IMG/VR virus record: IMGVR_UViG_3300042518_000048
Location: 1-20,284 of that record
DNA from: a virus
Reading direction: 5' to 3' (one strand)
Length of the DNA: 20,284 nt
Positions 12,942 to 20,284 of the stretch are shown here, piece by piece. The translations under genes were made by a program, and so were the position numbers. Each line of letters starts with the position of its first letter. Positions within the stretch are counted from its first letter, which is position 1. Below the pieces are notes generated by a model, which did not search any database, was not told the origin of the DNA, and worked only from the letters and a program-made list of their open reading frames with translations.

Positions 12942-15590
12942 TCAGGACAGCTTGCAGATCGACTCAGGATGGCGGATAGCCACGTCGTAGTCCTGCATGG
13001 CCACCACACGAACCGTGCCAGAAGCAGAGCCGGTGTAAGGATCAACCATGATGTCCAGACCACTCCAGAAGCCGATCATGATGTCGCTGAAATTAGCGAA
13101 CACCGCAGTGTTGTTCGGCATGGAGTTGGACACATAAGCCGAGTAACCGTTGATGGTGTTGTCGGCTTCGTACACGAACTGAGCCGTGTTGGTGGCTTTC
13201 TCGGTGGTCTTCAGAGTTCCACGCAGAGCGGAATTCATCAGATAGCCGAGGCTGCCCAGCAGGGCGTTGTCGGTGCTCAGAGCGGCCTCAGCGTTCACAT
13301 AATCAGCGAACGTGGTGTAACCGGACTCGGTGTTGATGCCGGTCACGTTGAGGAAGCCCAACGGGTAGGAACCGGTGCCGGTGCCGTTGATGGCCTGATT
13401 CTCAACCTCGATAGCAATCTGCTGAGCCAGGTCACGACGAACGAGGTTCTCGATGTCAATGCTGGACTGCAGGAGCAGACGGCGGCTGTAATCGGTCAGA
13501 GCACCAATGGTGCGGGGCTGCATCGTCACCTGATCAACGGTGAGCTGGGATTCGTTGATCGAACCCGACTCGGCAACGTGATACACAGTGGCGCCACCCG
13601 ATTGACGGGGCAGAGCAACCATGCCTTGCAGACCGGTCATGATGGTCGCACCAGCGCTTTGCAGCACCAGAGCTTTGCGCAGCAGGTCGATGAAGCTGTC
13701 GCTCATCAGATCAGTGGCAACCAGATCACCACCACCCGAAGCCGAACCAACGGTCAGGTCGCGACGGCCATAGCCCAGCACATCGGCAGGGATCAGGATG
13801 CCACGAGCTTCCTTACCGCTCTTTTCTTGAGCAGCACGGCTGACTTCCATCTCGAAACCAGCAGCACGCTGAGCTTCCTGGCTGTTGGGATGGGCCAGAG
13901 CGTTGATAGCGCGGATGAAGGAGAAGTTGCGGCGCTCTTTGTCGGACAGACCGATTTCGGCGTCCTTAGGATTCACAGGCTTCTCTTGAACACCCATCTT
14001 CTCCAGAAGGGCAGAGCGCAGCTCGTCGAGGCTACGGGAGTTTGCAATAAACTCTTGAGCCATTTCAATGTTCTTGGTGCGTTGACCAAGGGCGATCATG
14101 TCGGCCACTTCCTTAGCCTTGGCCTGAGCGGCCTCAGCGCGGATAGCCTCAAGATTGAGGGGTTGATCCACGGTTGTAACTCCGTTTGTAGTTTGTTTAA
14201 CGGCTGAGGCCGTTTCGACGCTCTCATTATGGGAGAAAGCGCGTCCTATGCCCACTGAGTTGTCAGCAGGCACGGTAACCAGACTAATCTCAAATGGTTC
14301 ATAGCTGGTTGCCCGATAAGTCACTGGGGAAGTGGACTCATCGGTTTCCATGGAATTGATCTTGTAACCGAAGCTGACGTTACGGATAATTCCGTCCTTG
14401 ATCAGATCTTGCATTTCACGACCAAGCTCGTTGTTGGCGATCTTCACTCGTGCATAAGCACGCTTGTTTTTAATGTACGCCTTCTGTACAACGCCAACGA
14501 TCTTGTCGGGATCATGCTGATACAACAGCGGTGCGCCATCGTTCAAGCGGCGAAGATCCATCGACTTGTCATCCATCGACAGCACTTCCATGCCGTAGTA
14601 GCGCTCGACAGGAGCCTCACTAGCAAAGGGAAACTCAAGCGTGCGCTCTTCACCTTCAGCGCGGAACTCAGTTGCAAGTGAACGCTTCAGTGTTTCGCCT
14701 TCAAAGAAACGCAATGCAGAAATTTTGCGCAGCTCAGAGAACTTGTGACCGACCAACGTTTCGGTCTCTTTGTAGTCACCGTCGTCATTTTTGCGGTACA
14801 CGCGAATTAATGCAGCGGGATCTTCTTCGGATGCATTAATACTAAACGAAGAATCTGGAACACCAAGTACACCTTCACGCATTACATGCTCCACCTTGCC
14901 GCGTGCGGTGCCACCACTTGAATCCCATTCCACGAAATCGCCAACTTTAACCGCATCGGGAGCAGCGCGTTTCTGACTGCGTTCGCCAGTGGCTTCCTCG
15001 AACTCCATTGGGCTGTAATCGTGATCGCTCAACCATTCACGGGCTTCAGCGGGTGTGAAACGATCAGCGTCGAAACGAATTGCCTGCAGTTCAGCAGTTT
15101 CATCCTTGATGCCGTAGATCGCGTCGATGCCAGCGCCAAATTCATCATTGACACGGCGGATGCGGTCGTATTGATCAGGATCTTTCAGGCGAGCAGCATG
15201 CTCATTTGGGTAAGGACGACCGTCAACGATCGGTTCCATGGCACGCTCCTTTGCTTTTTTGATGGCTTTGGATTTCATGTTGCTCCAGGTTTGCCCTGAA
15301 TCGCCACCCCATGCCGCCCATGCTACGCGACCCGGTGAGGGATAGTCACCGCTATCAGGGCGGAACCCTTTGCCTTGCTTGTCAACTTCATGCCGCGCAA
15401 ACCAAGCCGACATCGTGATGACAGTGTCAGGGCTTAGCTCATCACCTGACAGGATCTGCCCTGCGCGTGTTGCAGCATCATCTGTGCCACCGGGGCGTCC
15501 TTCTTTCTTCCATGCGCGATAACGACGCGCTTCGGCCTTCATGCCTTCAGTTGGCATCAGGTCAATCGTCTTGTCACCAACCTTGGCCAT
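12942..15590 (-). CDS. Fused prohead protease and HK97-fold major capsid protein
   Basis: This 882-aa protein has several parts. Residues 15-115 are a module with W-F-A-R-H and Y-P-S-P-G-R-V-A-W-A-A-W-G-G-D-S-G, seen at the start of some phage protease proteins. Residues 213-290 resemble a TUDOR-like HVA1/DUF2945 domain (K-V-G-D-F-V-E-W-D-S-S-G-G…G-K-V). Residues 312-452 are a herpes/HK97-type S78 protease with H359 in L-Y-Q-H-D-P and S406 in R-N-V-S-F-G-Y, plus an acidic residue in E-P-F-E-I-S-L-V as a likely third member. Residues 475-590 are helical and charged, like a delta/scaffolding domain. From about 595 the HK97 capsid fold follows (L-P-R-Q-S-G-G…R-R-L-L-L-Q-S-S…A-I-N-G-T-G…P-L-G-F-L). 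The enzyme would cut itself and the delta domain away during head maturation. Start and stop junctions are TGATG overlaps. Confidence 0.93.
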   Translation of the reverse strand: MAKVGDKTIDLMPTEGMKAEARRYRAWKKEGRPGGTDDAATRAGQILSGDELSPDTVITMSAWFARHEVDKQGKGFRPDSGDYPSPGRVAWAAWGGDSGQTWSNMKSKAIKKAKERAMEPIVDGRPYPNEHAARLKDPDQYDRIRRVNDEFGAGIDAIYGIKDETAELQAIRFDADRFTPAEAREWLSDHDYSPMEFEEATGERSQKRAAPDAVKVGDFVEWDSSGGTARGKVEHVMREGVLGVPDSSFSINASEEDPAALIRVYRKNDDGDYKETETLVGHKFSELRKISALRFFEGETLKRSLATEFRAEGEERTLEFPFASEAPVERYYGMEVLSMDDKSMDLRRLNDGAPLLYQHDPDKIVGVVQKAYIKNKRAYARVKIANNELGREMQDLIKDGIIRNVSFGYKINSMETDESTSPVTYRATSYEPFEISLVTVPADNSVGIGRAFSHNESVETASAVKQTTNGVTTVDQPLNLEAIRAEAAQAKAKEVADMIALGQRTKNIEMAQEFIANSRSLDELRSALLEKMGVQEKPVNPKDAEIGLSDKERRNFSFIRAINALAHPNSQEAQRAAGFEMEVSRAAQEKSGKEARGILIPADVLGYGRRDLTVGSASGGGDLVATDLMSDSFIDLLRKALVLQSAGATIMTGLQGMVALPRQSGGATVYHVAESGSINESQLTVDQVTMQPRTIGALTDYSRRLLLQSSIDIENLVRRDLAQQIAIEVENQAINGTGTGSYPLGFLNVTGINTESGYTTFADYVNAEAALSTDNALLGSLGYLMNSALRGTLKTTEKATNTAQFVYEADNTINGYSAYVSNSMPNNTAVFANFSDIMIGFWSGLDIMVDPYTGSASGTVRVVAMQDYDVAIRHPESICKLS

Positions 15591-17149
15591 CAGTCAATGT
15601 CCTCAAGTTCAGGTTCTTCCTCATGTTCTACCGGATGTTCGGTTGGGGCAACAGGAACAGGCTGCGAAACGCCGTTGTTTGAAACTTGCGAGGGATCAGT
15701 GTCGAGCACAATGCCAAGCTCATCAGCGACTGCCAGTTCATGCTGCCGTTGACGCATCTGATCCTCGAAGTCACCGCCATGCAGCGCGATCACTTGTGAC
15801 AGCGTCATGACACCACTGCGAATGAGGTCCTTGTACGCAGCGGCTTCTTTCTGTGGGTCAACAAACTGTGCAGCAGGGGCGATCCACTTGGCTTCTTCGT
15901 AGCGATCAGGGTTGCTGTCGTAGTTCGGCAGATCCAGAACGCCAGCCATGACGGCCATCTCAAGCCAACGCTCGTACACCTCTTCGCACAGTGATTCGAT
16001 CACGTACTGCTGAAGCGTTTTGTAATGAGTTCTTGTTTCGAGCAGTTCCAGACGTGAAGAGCTGTAGTTGCTCTGAGAGAAATCGCTTGAGACTTGCGTG
16101 TAACTACAACCAACCCCAGCAGCGACAGCTCGCAGCATTTGCTGCACAAAAGGAGTAAATGCATCATCCGGCCGATTGGGCGTAAAGAATTGCATTTCTT
16201 CGCCTGGGGCCAGACGCCTAATGCTTCCGGGTGAGAAGTCGAGCACTGAGTCTTGGTCAAACGTGCCATCCTCAAAAAGCTCCTGATCAGGGGTCTTGAC
16301 AAACGCCATCATCGACGAGCTTGCACGCGCTGCAACAATTTCAGCTTCCTCGTACCCGCTCAGATTGCGCAGGCGCATGATCGCTGATGCAAATGCACTG
16401 ATGCCACGTGTCTGCCCTGGCCGCTCGATCAGATACAGGTGAAGGACGTCGTCAGCGGGGATCCTGATGCGACGTTTGGCAGCTTTCTGCGCGTATGAGA
16501 ACTGATAGTCGCCTGGGTGGTAGTCGAAGAAGTGATACGCGACGGGCCTGCCCCACCTGTCAATCTCAATGCCCATCCGCACTTCGTTGCCATTCTTCTC
16601 AATGGCGTTGTAGTCGTCGTCGAGCAGATCAGATTCAATGATTTCGATGCCCAGCGGGACGCGGCTATTGCCAAACGGTTGACGGACAAGGCGCACAAAC
16701 ACCTCGCCAGACTCAAGCATCGACGTGATGCAGAGACGTTGAATGTCGTACCAGCTCAGTTTTCCAGCCGTGTGACAGCGCTTCGCCGAGGTCCAGCGAT
16801 CCCACTCCTCCTCGATGCGGCGATTGATGTCATCAGCCAGGCGGCCACCACGCTGCATGCGCACCTGAGCTTGCATCCTGATGCCGGTGCCGACGACGTT
16901 ATTGCGTACAGCTCTGAGCGCAGCCTTGGCAAAATCTGAATCACGCACCAGTTGCCGAGCGCGATTGCGCAGCATCCTGATACTGCCTCTGATCTCGCTG
17001 TCAGCAGAAGTGGCCTGACTGATCCAATCAGATGTCAGTCTGTTGTTCTGCGCAGCGGCATAAGCACGCTTGAAGTAAGCATTCTTCTGTTGTGCTTCTT
17101 CAAGTTGCTGACGCAACGCGTGGGTACGCCCGATGCCGAAGATTGCCAT
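15590..17149 (-). CDS. Portal protein (lambda B-like)
   Basis: This 519-aa protein (lambda B is 533 aa) forms the dodecameric ring at the unique vertex through which DNA enters and leaves. It shows the lambda portal family pattern: D-x-D-F-A-K-A-A-L-R-A-V-R-N-N-V-V-G-T-G near residues 71-90, W-D-R-W with C-H-T-A-G-K-L-S-W near 116-135, a G-E-V-F-V-R-L strand, D-R-W-G-R-P-V-A-Y-H-F, D-V-L-H-L-Y-L-I-E-R-P-G-Q-T-R-G-I-S-A-F, and S-D-F-S-Q-S-N-Y-S-S-S-R near the tunnel helix. The C-terminus is acidic and probably disordered (E-H-E-E-E-P-E-L-E-D-I-D). The ATG overlaps the gpW-like stop (TAATG), with GAGG 8 nt upstream. Confidence 0.95.
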   Translation of the reverse strand: MAIFGIGRTHALRQQLEEAQQKNAYFKRAYAAAQNNRLTSDWISQATSADSEIRGSIRMLRNRARQLVRDSDFAKAALRAVRNNVVGTGIRMQAQVRMQRGGRLADDINRRIEEEWDRWTSAKRCHTAGKLSWYDIQRLCITSMLESGEVFVRLVRQPFGNSRVPLGIEIIESDLLDDDYNAIEKNGNEVRMGIEIDRWGRPVAYHFFDYHPGDYQFSYAQKAAKRRIRIPADDVLHLYLIERPGQTRGISAFASAIMRLRNLSGYEEAEIVAARASSSMMAFVKTPDQELFEDGTFDQDSVLDFSPGSIRRLAPGEEMQFFTPNRPDDAFTPFVQQMLRAVAAGVGCSYTQVSSDFSQSNYSSSRLELLETRTHYKTLQQYVIESLCEEVYERWLEMAVMAGVLDLPNYDSNPDRYEEAKWIAPAAQFVDPQKEAAAYKDLIRSGVMTLSQVIALHGGDFEDQMRQRQHELAVADELGIVLDTDPSQVSNNGVSQPVPVAPTEHPVEHEEEPELEDID

Positions 17150-17727
17150 TACTTGAACCTCACTTTGGCGAGGCCAGGGTTGCCAAGGCCCTGACGTATT
17201 TTCTCTTTTTTGCGCTCCATGGCGATTTCAGCTTTCAAACTGTCTTGCAATTGAAGCAGCTCAGCCATTTTGTAACGCCTCAGGCTACGCCCACCGATCT
17301 GATACTCCTGCACCATGCCACCCTGGGCCAGCGTGCGTATTGCTGTCTCAACGTAAGAAAGGTCAATCTCAGCGCGAGACCGATCGTCGAATGCACCGGG
17401 CGAGCCTGCGTATTTGGCTGACGCCTTGACAGTGAACTGACCACGTCCTGCTGTGTACTGCTGTGTGCTGTAAGTCGCAATCGCCTGCCAGGTCCACAAG
17501 CCTGCATCGAAGCCCGTTGTGGTGGCTGCAGGAATCGTTATGCGCCAGCCAGTGCTCTCAGCAGTGCCAACAACAGTCGTGCCTTCATTTGCAGTATTCG
17601 TCCGTGCGTACCACGTAAGCGTGAAGGTGCCACTGTCGATGTTCGTGCCGATTGCGTCTTTGAACGCAGGCACGTCAAACACAACTGTGTCGCCCGCGTA
17701 AATCAGATTTGGGACGAGGATGCTCAC
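17149..17727 (-). CDS. gpW-like head completion protein with an N-terminal beta-domain extension
   Basis: Lambda W is only 68 aa and lies between the large terminase and portal; this gene has the same place but encodes 192 aa. Residues 120-185 match the W arrangement: a helix, a short beta hairpin with a G-G-R-S-L-R-R-Y core, a second helix (M-A-E-L-L-Q-L-Q-D-S-L-K-A-E-I), then a basic loop. Residues 1-104 are extra: beta-rich and immunoglobulin-like, with T-L-T-W-Y-A-R-T near 36, then W-R-I-T-I-P-A and L-W-T-W-Q-A-I-A-T-Y. W seals the connector after packaging; the extension may project from the neck (inference). The start is a GTG whose first base lies one base beyond the terminase stop codon, giving a GTGA overlap. 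No strong ribosome binding site is visible. Confidence 0.8.
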   Translation of the reverse strand: MSILVPNLIYAGDTVVFDVPAFKDAIGTNIDSGTFTLTWYARTNTANEGTTVVGTAESTGWRITIPAATTTGFDAGLWTWQAIATYSTQQYTAGRGQFTVKASAKYAGSPGAFDDRSRAEIDLSYVETAIRTLAQGGMVQEYQIGGRSLRRYKMAELLQLQDSLKAEIAMERKKEKIRQGLGNPGLAKVRFK

Positions 17728-19637
17728 CAGCTCGTAACGAAGGATGATGCTCGCTTTTGCAGTCTACGTTGGGGAGGGCGATATGGCGACTCTATCGGCT
17801 CTGTCGGCAAATCCCGCATTGTATCGGCTGTTTTTACCGCATTGCCAATACTTCGCTGGAACTGCTCGAAGATCGTGTTCCTGTTGAAGCGCATGTAAAG
17901 AAAATGTAACGCTGCATAGCTGTAGACGAAGCAGTCCAGCGCCTCGTTGCGATCGCCCGCTTTCTTCTTCCATTCACGAACGGCGAAGCCCTTGACATAG
18001 CGCACCACCTGCCGTTCTGACGTGATCTGCTTGAAGTACTCCTGCCCTGCCTCGGCGTGGAAGTGGATGAATCCTGCACCTGGCTCGTTGTGCTTCATCC
18101 GGCCAAACAGGGTGCTCTTGATCGTGTCAACGCCAACAGGGAAGACCTCAGCCGAATTCTTCAGCACCTGCCCCTTGTAGTTGATGTCAACCTTTGACGG
18201 CTTGCCAATTGGCGGTTTGTTCCTGACAGATTGACCCTTCAACGCAAAAACACCCTTGCCCTTGCGGCTTCGAGCGTACGCATACACTTCTGAGGTGTAG
18301 TGGCCACCGGAGTCGCAACCAATAGCAGACACCTTGACTCTTCCGCCATCTGCATGTGGATAGTCCCTAAACACGAGGTCATCAACTTGACTCCACAACT
18401 TTTCACCTGCTGGATCGCCGTAAATCTCAGTGTGCCCAATCAGCCAACACTCCTCACCAGCGCCCCATGCATACAACCCAACGGCAACGCGGTTGTCCTG
18501 CACGTCAACACCAGCCGTGAGTATGACCGCCCCCTTCGGCAGTTCACCAGCGGGGTAAAACTCAGCCCGTTCAGACAAGCTGTCAGCACCAAGCTTTGCC
18601 CCTGTCTCCTCTTCCCAGGTTTCGCCCAGGATCGTATTGACAAACGTCTTCAACAGGGGCGCGTCGTTCTTCGCACGTAAAAATTCGCCAACAATTTCTT
18701 CCCAGCTTTTCCAGCCCAGCGGTGAGTACAGAGACGACAGGTGAAATCCGATCGTTCTTTGATCTTGACTATCTGCTGTTGAACGCCACTCGCCTTTGCG
18801 CAGCATCTCGCTCTTGTAGTACTCCTGAATGTGCGTGCCACAGCCCTCGCACACATACGCAACAGTCTTGGGGTCGCCGTCACGCCACTGCAGATTCTTC
18901 CACTGCAGCCACTGCATGTGATCGCAATGGGGACAGGGGACGAAGTAACGCCGCTGATCTGATGCGAGATATTCGGCCTCGATGCGGCTCGTATCCTTGA
19001 CGGTGGGGGTTGACGTCAGGATGATCTTCCGCCTGCTGAACGTTGACGCACGACGCTCCGCCAATGCGCAAGGGTCTCCCTCACCGTCCACATCGCTTGG
19101 GAAAGCATCAACCTCATCAAGAAGTACCCAACGGCAAGGAGCAGAACGCAGGCCCGTAGCTGAGTTCGCGCCGGTGAGGAGGAGGATTCCACCTGGAAAT
19201 TCTTTTGAAAACATCGTGTTGCCTGAATCGCGGCTTCGAGCCGGAGCGACCTTCTCCGCCAGGCACGGTGTCTCATGAATCAACGAGTCAAGACGTTGTT
19301 TGCTCAATCTTTTAGCCATCTCGATCGTCGGCTGCACAAAAAGTGCTGGGCCTGGCGCGTGGGCAATCATGTACCCAACGACATTGTTGATCGCTTCTGT
19401 CTTGCCAAGCTGCGCACCAGCCATGAACACCACCTTCTGCACAGGAGAGCTGGCGGACATGGAGTCCATGATCTCTTTCAGATACGGCGTCCGATCTGTG
19501 CGCCAGGGGCCGGGTTCAGCACTCGCCTTGTTGGACAACATCCTGTACATGTCGGCCCACTGACTCACGGTCAAGTCAGGATCAGGCTTCAGGCCGTCAC
19601 GGAACGCATGCCTGTAGATCAGGGCACCATCACGCAT
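17724..19637 (-). CDS. terL: Terminase large subunit (lambda gpA family)
   Basis: This 637-aa protein (lambda A is 641 aa) is the DNA packaging motor and cos/pac nuclease. The ATPase has a Walker A-like loop at 73-81 (A-G-A-Q-L-G-K-T-E) and Walker B W-V-L-L-D174-E175. A zinc-ribbon-like pair follows, C235-P-H-C238 and C263-E-G-C266. The C-terminal nuclease shows D378 in G-V-D-V-Q-D-N-R, D442 in G-C-D-S-G-G-H-Y-T and D568 in R-N-E-A-L-D-C, fitting the acidic metal site. All key residues are present. The gene starts 8 nt inside the end of the small terminase gene and ends in the GTGA overlap with the gpW-like gene. In gpA relatives cutting is usually at cos sites, but the packaging mode here is not shown by the sequence. 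Confidence 0.96.
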   Translation of the reverse strand: MRDGALIYRHAFRDGLKPDPDLTVSQWADMYRMLSNKASAEPGPWRTDRTPYLKEIMDSMSASSPVQKVVFMAGAQLGKTEAINNVVGYMIAHAPGPALFVQPTIEMAKRLSKQRLDSLIHETPCLAEKVAPARSRDSGNTMFSKEFPGGILLLTGANSATGLRSAPCRWVLLDEVDAFPSDVDGEGDPCALAERRASTFSRRKIILTSTPTVKDTSRIEAEYLASDQRRYFVPCPHCDHMQWLQWKNLQWRDGDPKTVAYVCEGCGTHIQEYYKSEMLRKGEWRSTADSQDQRTIGFHLSSLYSPLGWKSWEEIVGEFLRAKNDAPLLKTFVNTILGETWEEETGAKLGADSLSERAEFYPAGELPKGAVILTAGVDVQDNRVAVGLYAWGAGEECWLIGHTEIYGDPAGEKLWSQVDDLVFRDYPHADGGRVKVSAIGCDSGGHYTSEVYAYARSRKGKGVFALKGQSVRNKPPIGKPSKVDINYKGQVLKNSAEVFPVGVDTIKSTLFGRMKHNEPGAGFIHFHAEAGQEYFKQITSERQVVRYVKGFAVREWKKKAGDRNEALDCFVYSYAALHFLYMRFNRNTIFEQFQRSIGNAVKTADTMRDLPTEPIESPYRPPQRRLQKRASSFVTSW

Positions 19638-20112
19638 CGGTCAAGGTCTCCAAAGCCCTGCGGATCTCGCTGGTCAACGTCTGGTGGATGACGACCGGGT
19701 CAGACTCAGCAGCCAACTGATTGCTGACACGATCAGGAATATTCCCCAAAGCATCACGTACAGCACGAGCAGAAGTGAAAGCCTCACGCTGCACACGAGA
19801 AACCTCCACAAGCTGATCTTCTTTGACCTCGAGGTCCAGTCGAGCCAGTTCGGCACGGAAATGCTCAGACTTCGCACGGCTTTCATTAAAGGTCGGGATC
19901 TCAAGTTCAGAGGATGTCTTACGCGTGGGACTCGTTGAGACAAGCGGGTTGCCCTCTGTGTACGCCTTGACCGCTGCTTCCTTGTCCCACTCGATCTTGT
20001 TGCGGACAACCATGAAGCAACCGTCGAAACGGCCCTGGCTCTTCATTTGGCTGATGCGAGCCTGCGTGATGCCAAGCTCCTCGGCCAGCTCCTTGGTGTT
20101 GCAGACGGTCAT
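19630..20112 (-). CDS. terS: Terminase small subunit (Nu1-like)
   Basis: This 160-aa protein precedes the large terminase with an 8-nt overlap. Residues 5-30 form a helix-turn-helix (T-K-E-L-A-E-E-L-G-I-T-Q-A-R-I-S-Q-M-K), with a wing including W42, as in lambda Nu1, which binds DNA near cos. Residues 75-160 are helical and charged (A-E-L-A-R-L-D-L-E-V-K-E-D-Q-L-V), fitting the oligomerisation and terminase-binding part; N-I-P-D-R-V near 123-128 is a motif common in Nu1-type proteins. I kept the ATG at 20112 because the helix-turn-helix begins at once, although no clear Shine-Dalgarno sequence precedes it. It is the first gene of the late cluster. Confidence 0.9.
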   Translation of the reverse strand: MTVCNTKELAEELGITQARISQMKSQGRFDGCFMVVRNKIEWDKEAAVKAYTEGNPLVSTSPTRKTSSELEIPTFNESRAKSEHFRAELARLDLEVKEDQLVEVSRVQREAFTSARAVRDALGNIPDRVSNQLAAESDPVVIHQTLTSEIRRALETLTDA

Positions 20113-20171
20113 AGACGCAATTTAAGGCAGGTAGCGCGGTTTTAAGCGAAATAGTGCCACAGGAGTTTTTC

Positions 20172-20189
20172 TTGGCATATAATTGTCAA
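20172..20189 (+). promoter_or_regulatory. TATAAT flanked by inverted TTGnCA / TGnCAA arms (candidate promoter/operator)
   Basis: The plus strand reads TTGGCA-TATAAT-TGTCAA. The centre is a consensus -10 hexamer on the plus strand, and the arms form an imperfect dyad. The right arm read on the minus strand is TTGACA, a consensus -35, but no good -10 lies at 16-18 nt from it. No good plus-strand -35 lies upstream of the TATAAT. A regulator-bound promoter or operator is possible; which strand it serves is not decided. Confidence 0.4.
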
Positions 20190-20204
20190 CTTTTTGATTT
20201 TGGC

Positions 20205-20219
20205 GTCTCAAAGTGAGAC
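20205..20219. promoter_or_regulatory. Perfect 15-bp dyad GTCTCA-aag-TGAGAC (operator-like or hairpin)
   Basis: Two exact 6-bp arms separated by 3 bp lie in the noncoding stretch to the right of the small terminase gene. The form suits a dimeric regulator's operator, a terminase recognition repeat, or a small RNA hairpin. There is no T-run directly after it on either strand that would make it a good terminator. Confidence 0.5.
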
Positions 20220-20284
20220 AAACCTGGGAATGCTGCGACACGCATAGTTCTAACGCTAGAGAAAGAAGGGGGCACAAAATTACC

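Larger units (their letters stand above)
20113..20284. other. Noncoding region upstream of the late cluster
   Basis: These 172 bases have no convincing gene on either strand and are more A+T-rich in the middle than the genes to the left. They hold the two dyads described separately. In lambda-like phages the cos site lies just upstream of the small terminase gene, so a packaging site could be here; I cannot point to it. A G-rich AAGGGGG near 20265-20271 on the plus strand could be a ribosome binding site for a rightward gene starting beyond the window (weak). Confidence 0.5.

Noticed and set aside
12969-14207. A 412-codon open frame on the plus strand, opposite the capsid domain
   Set aside because: It lies wholly inside the well-supported capsid gene on the other strand. 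The protein is low in recognisable motifs and rich in H, V, Q and G, as expected from the antisense of capsid codons. There is no sign of a ribosome binding site or operon partner.
20205-20219. The 15-bp dyad as a factor-independent terminator
   Set aside because: The stem is only 6 bp, with no T-run directly after it on either strand.
1-20284. Diversity-generating retroelement linked to the lectin or tip protein
   Set aside because: No reverse transcriptase frame and no near-duplicate template/variable repeat pair was seen in the window.
1-20284. CRISPR arrays, tRNA or rRNA genes, insertion sequences
   Set aside because: No regularly spaced repeats, no cloverleaf-like sequences and no transposase frames were recognised; nearly all DNA is taken up by structural genes.

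Overview
This window is the late structural (virion) module of a tailed siphovirus, or of a prophage of that type, laid out like phage lambda from the small terminase to the tail tip. All supported genes lie on the minus strand, so the transcript reads from right (about 20.1 kb) to left (position 1). I see no integrase, repressor, lysis, replication, tRNA or host housekeeping gene, so free phage and prophage cannot be told apart. The host is not stated by the sequence. The start of the truncated leftmost gene (…DYNIAN…), the TUDOR-like block in the protease and the moderately high GC remind me of cyanobacterial siphoviruses, but this is only a weak inference.

Layout in transcription order: an intergenic control region with two dyad symmetries (20113-20284); small terminase; large terminase; a gpW-like head-completion protein with an extra N-terminal beta-rich domain; portal; a fused prohead protease and HK97-fold major capsid protein of 882 aa; an 85-aa head protein; a likely capsid decoration protein; an FII-like head-tail joining protein; a jelly-roll (C1q/TNF-like) virion protein at lambda's Z position; tail terminator; a 54-aa small protein; tail tube protein; two overlapping tail assembly chaperones joined by a -1 ribosomal frameshift; tape measure; lambda M-, L-, K- and I-like tail tip proteins; a J-like central tail protein (receptor-binding tip); and the first codons of another gene, probably a tail fibre or accessory tail protein.

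The genes form one compact convoy. Nearly every junction is a stop/start overlap (ATGA, GTGA, TGATG, TAATG) or a gap of a few bases, which points to one late transcript with translational coupling. No coding gap exceeds 300 bases. The right-hand genes package DNA and build the head, the middle genes close the head and join it to the tail, and the left-hand genes build a long non-contractile tail whose tip carries peptidoglycan-cleaving and host-recognition functions.

The most unusual points are: a B-lectin-containing insertion of about 280 aa inside the L-like tail tip protein, splitting its four conserved cysteines into two pairs; a capsid-protease fusion with a TUDOR-like module; a textbook frameshift element (AAAAAAC, 7-nt spacer, 9-bp stem) in the chaperone genes; and a jelly-roll protein encoded among the head-tail completion genes.
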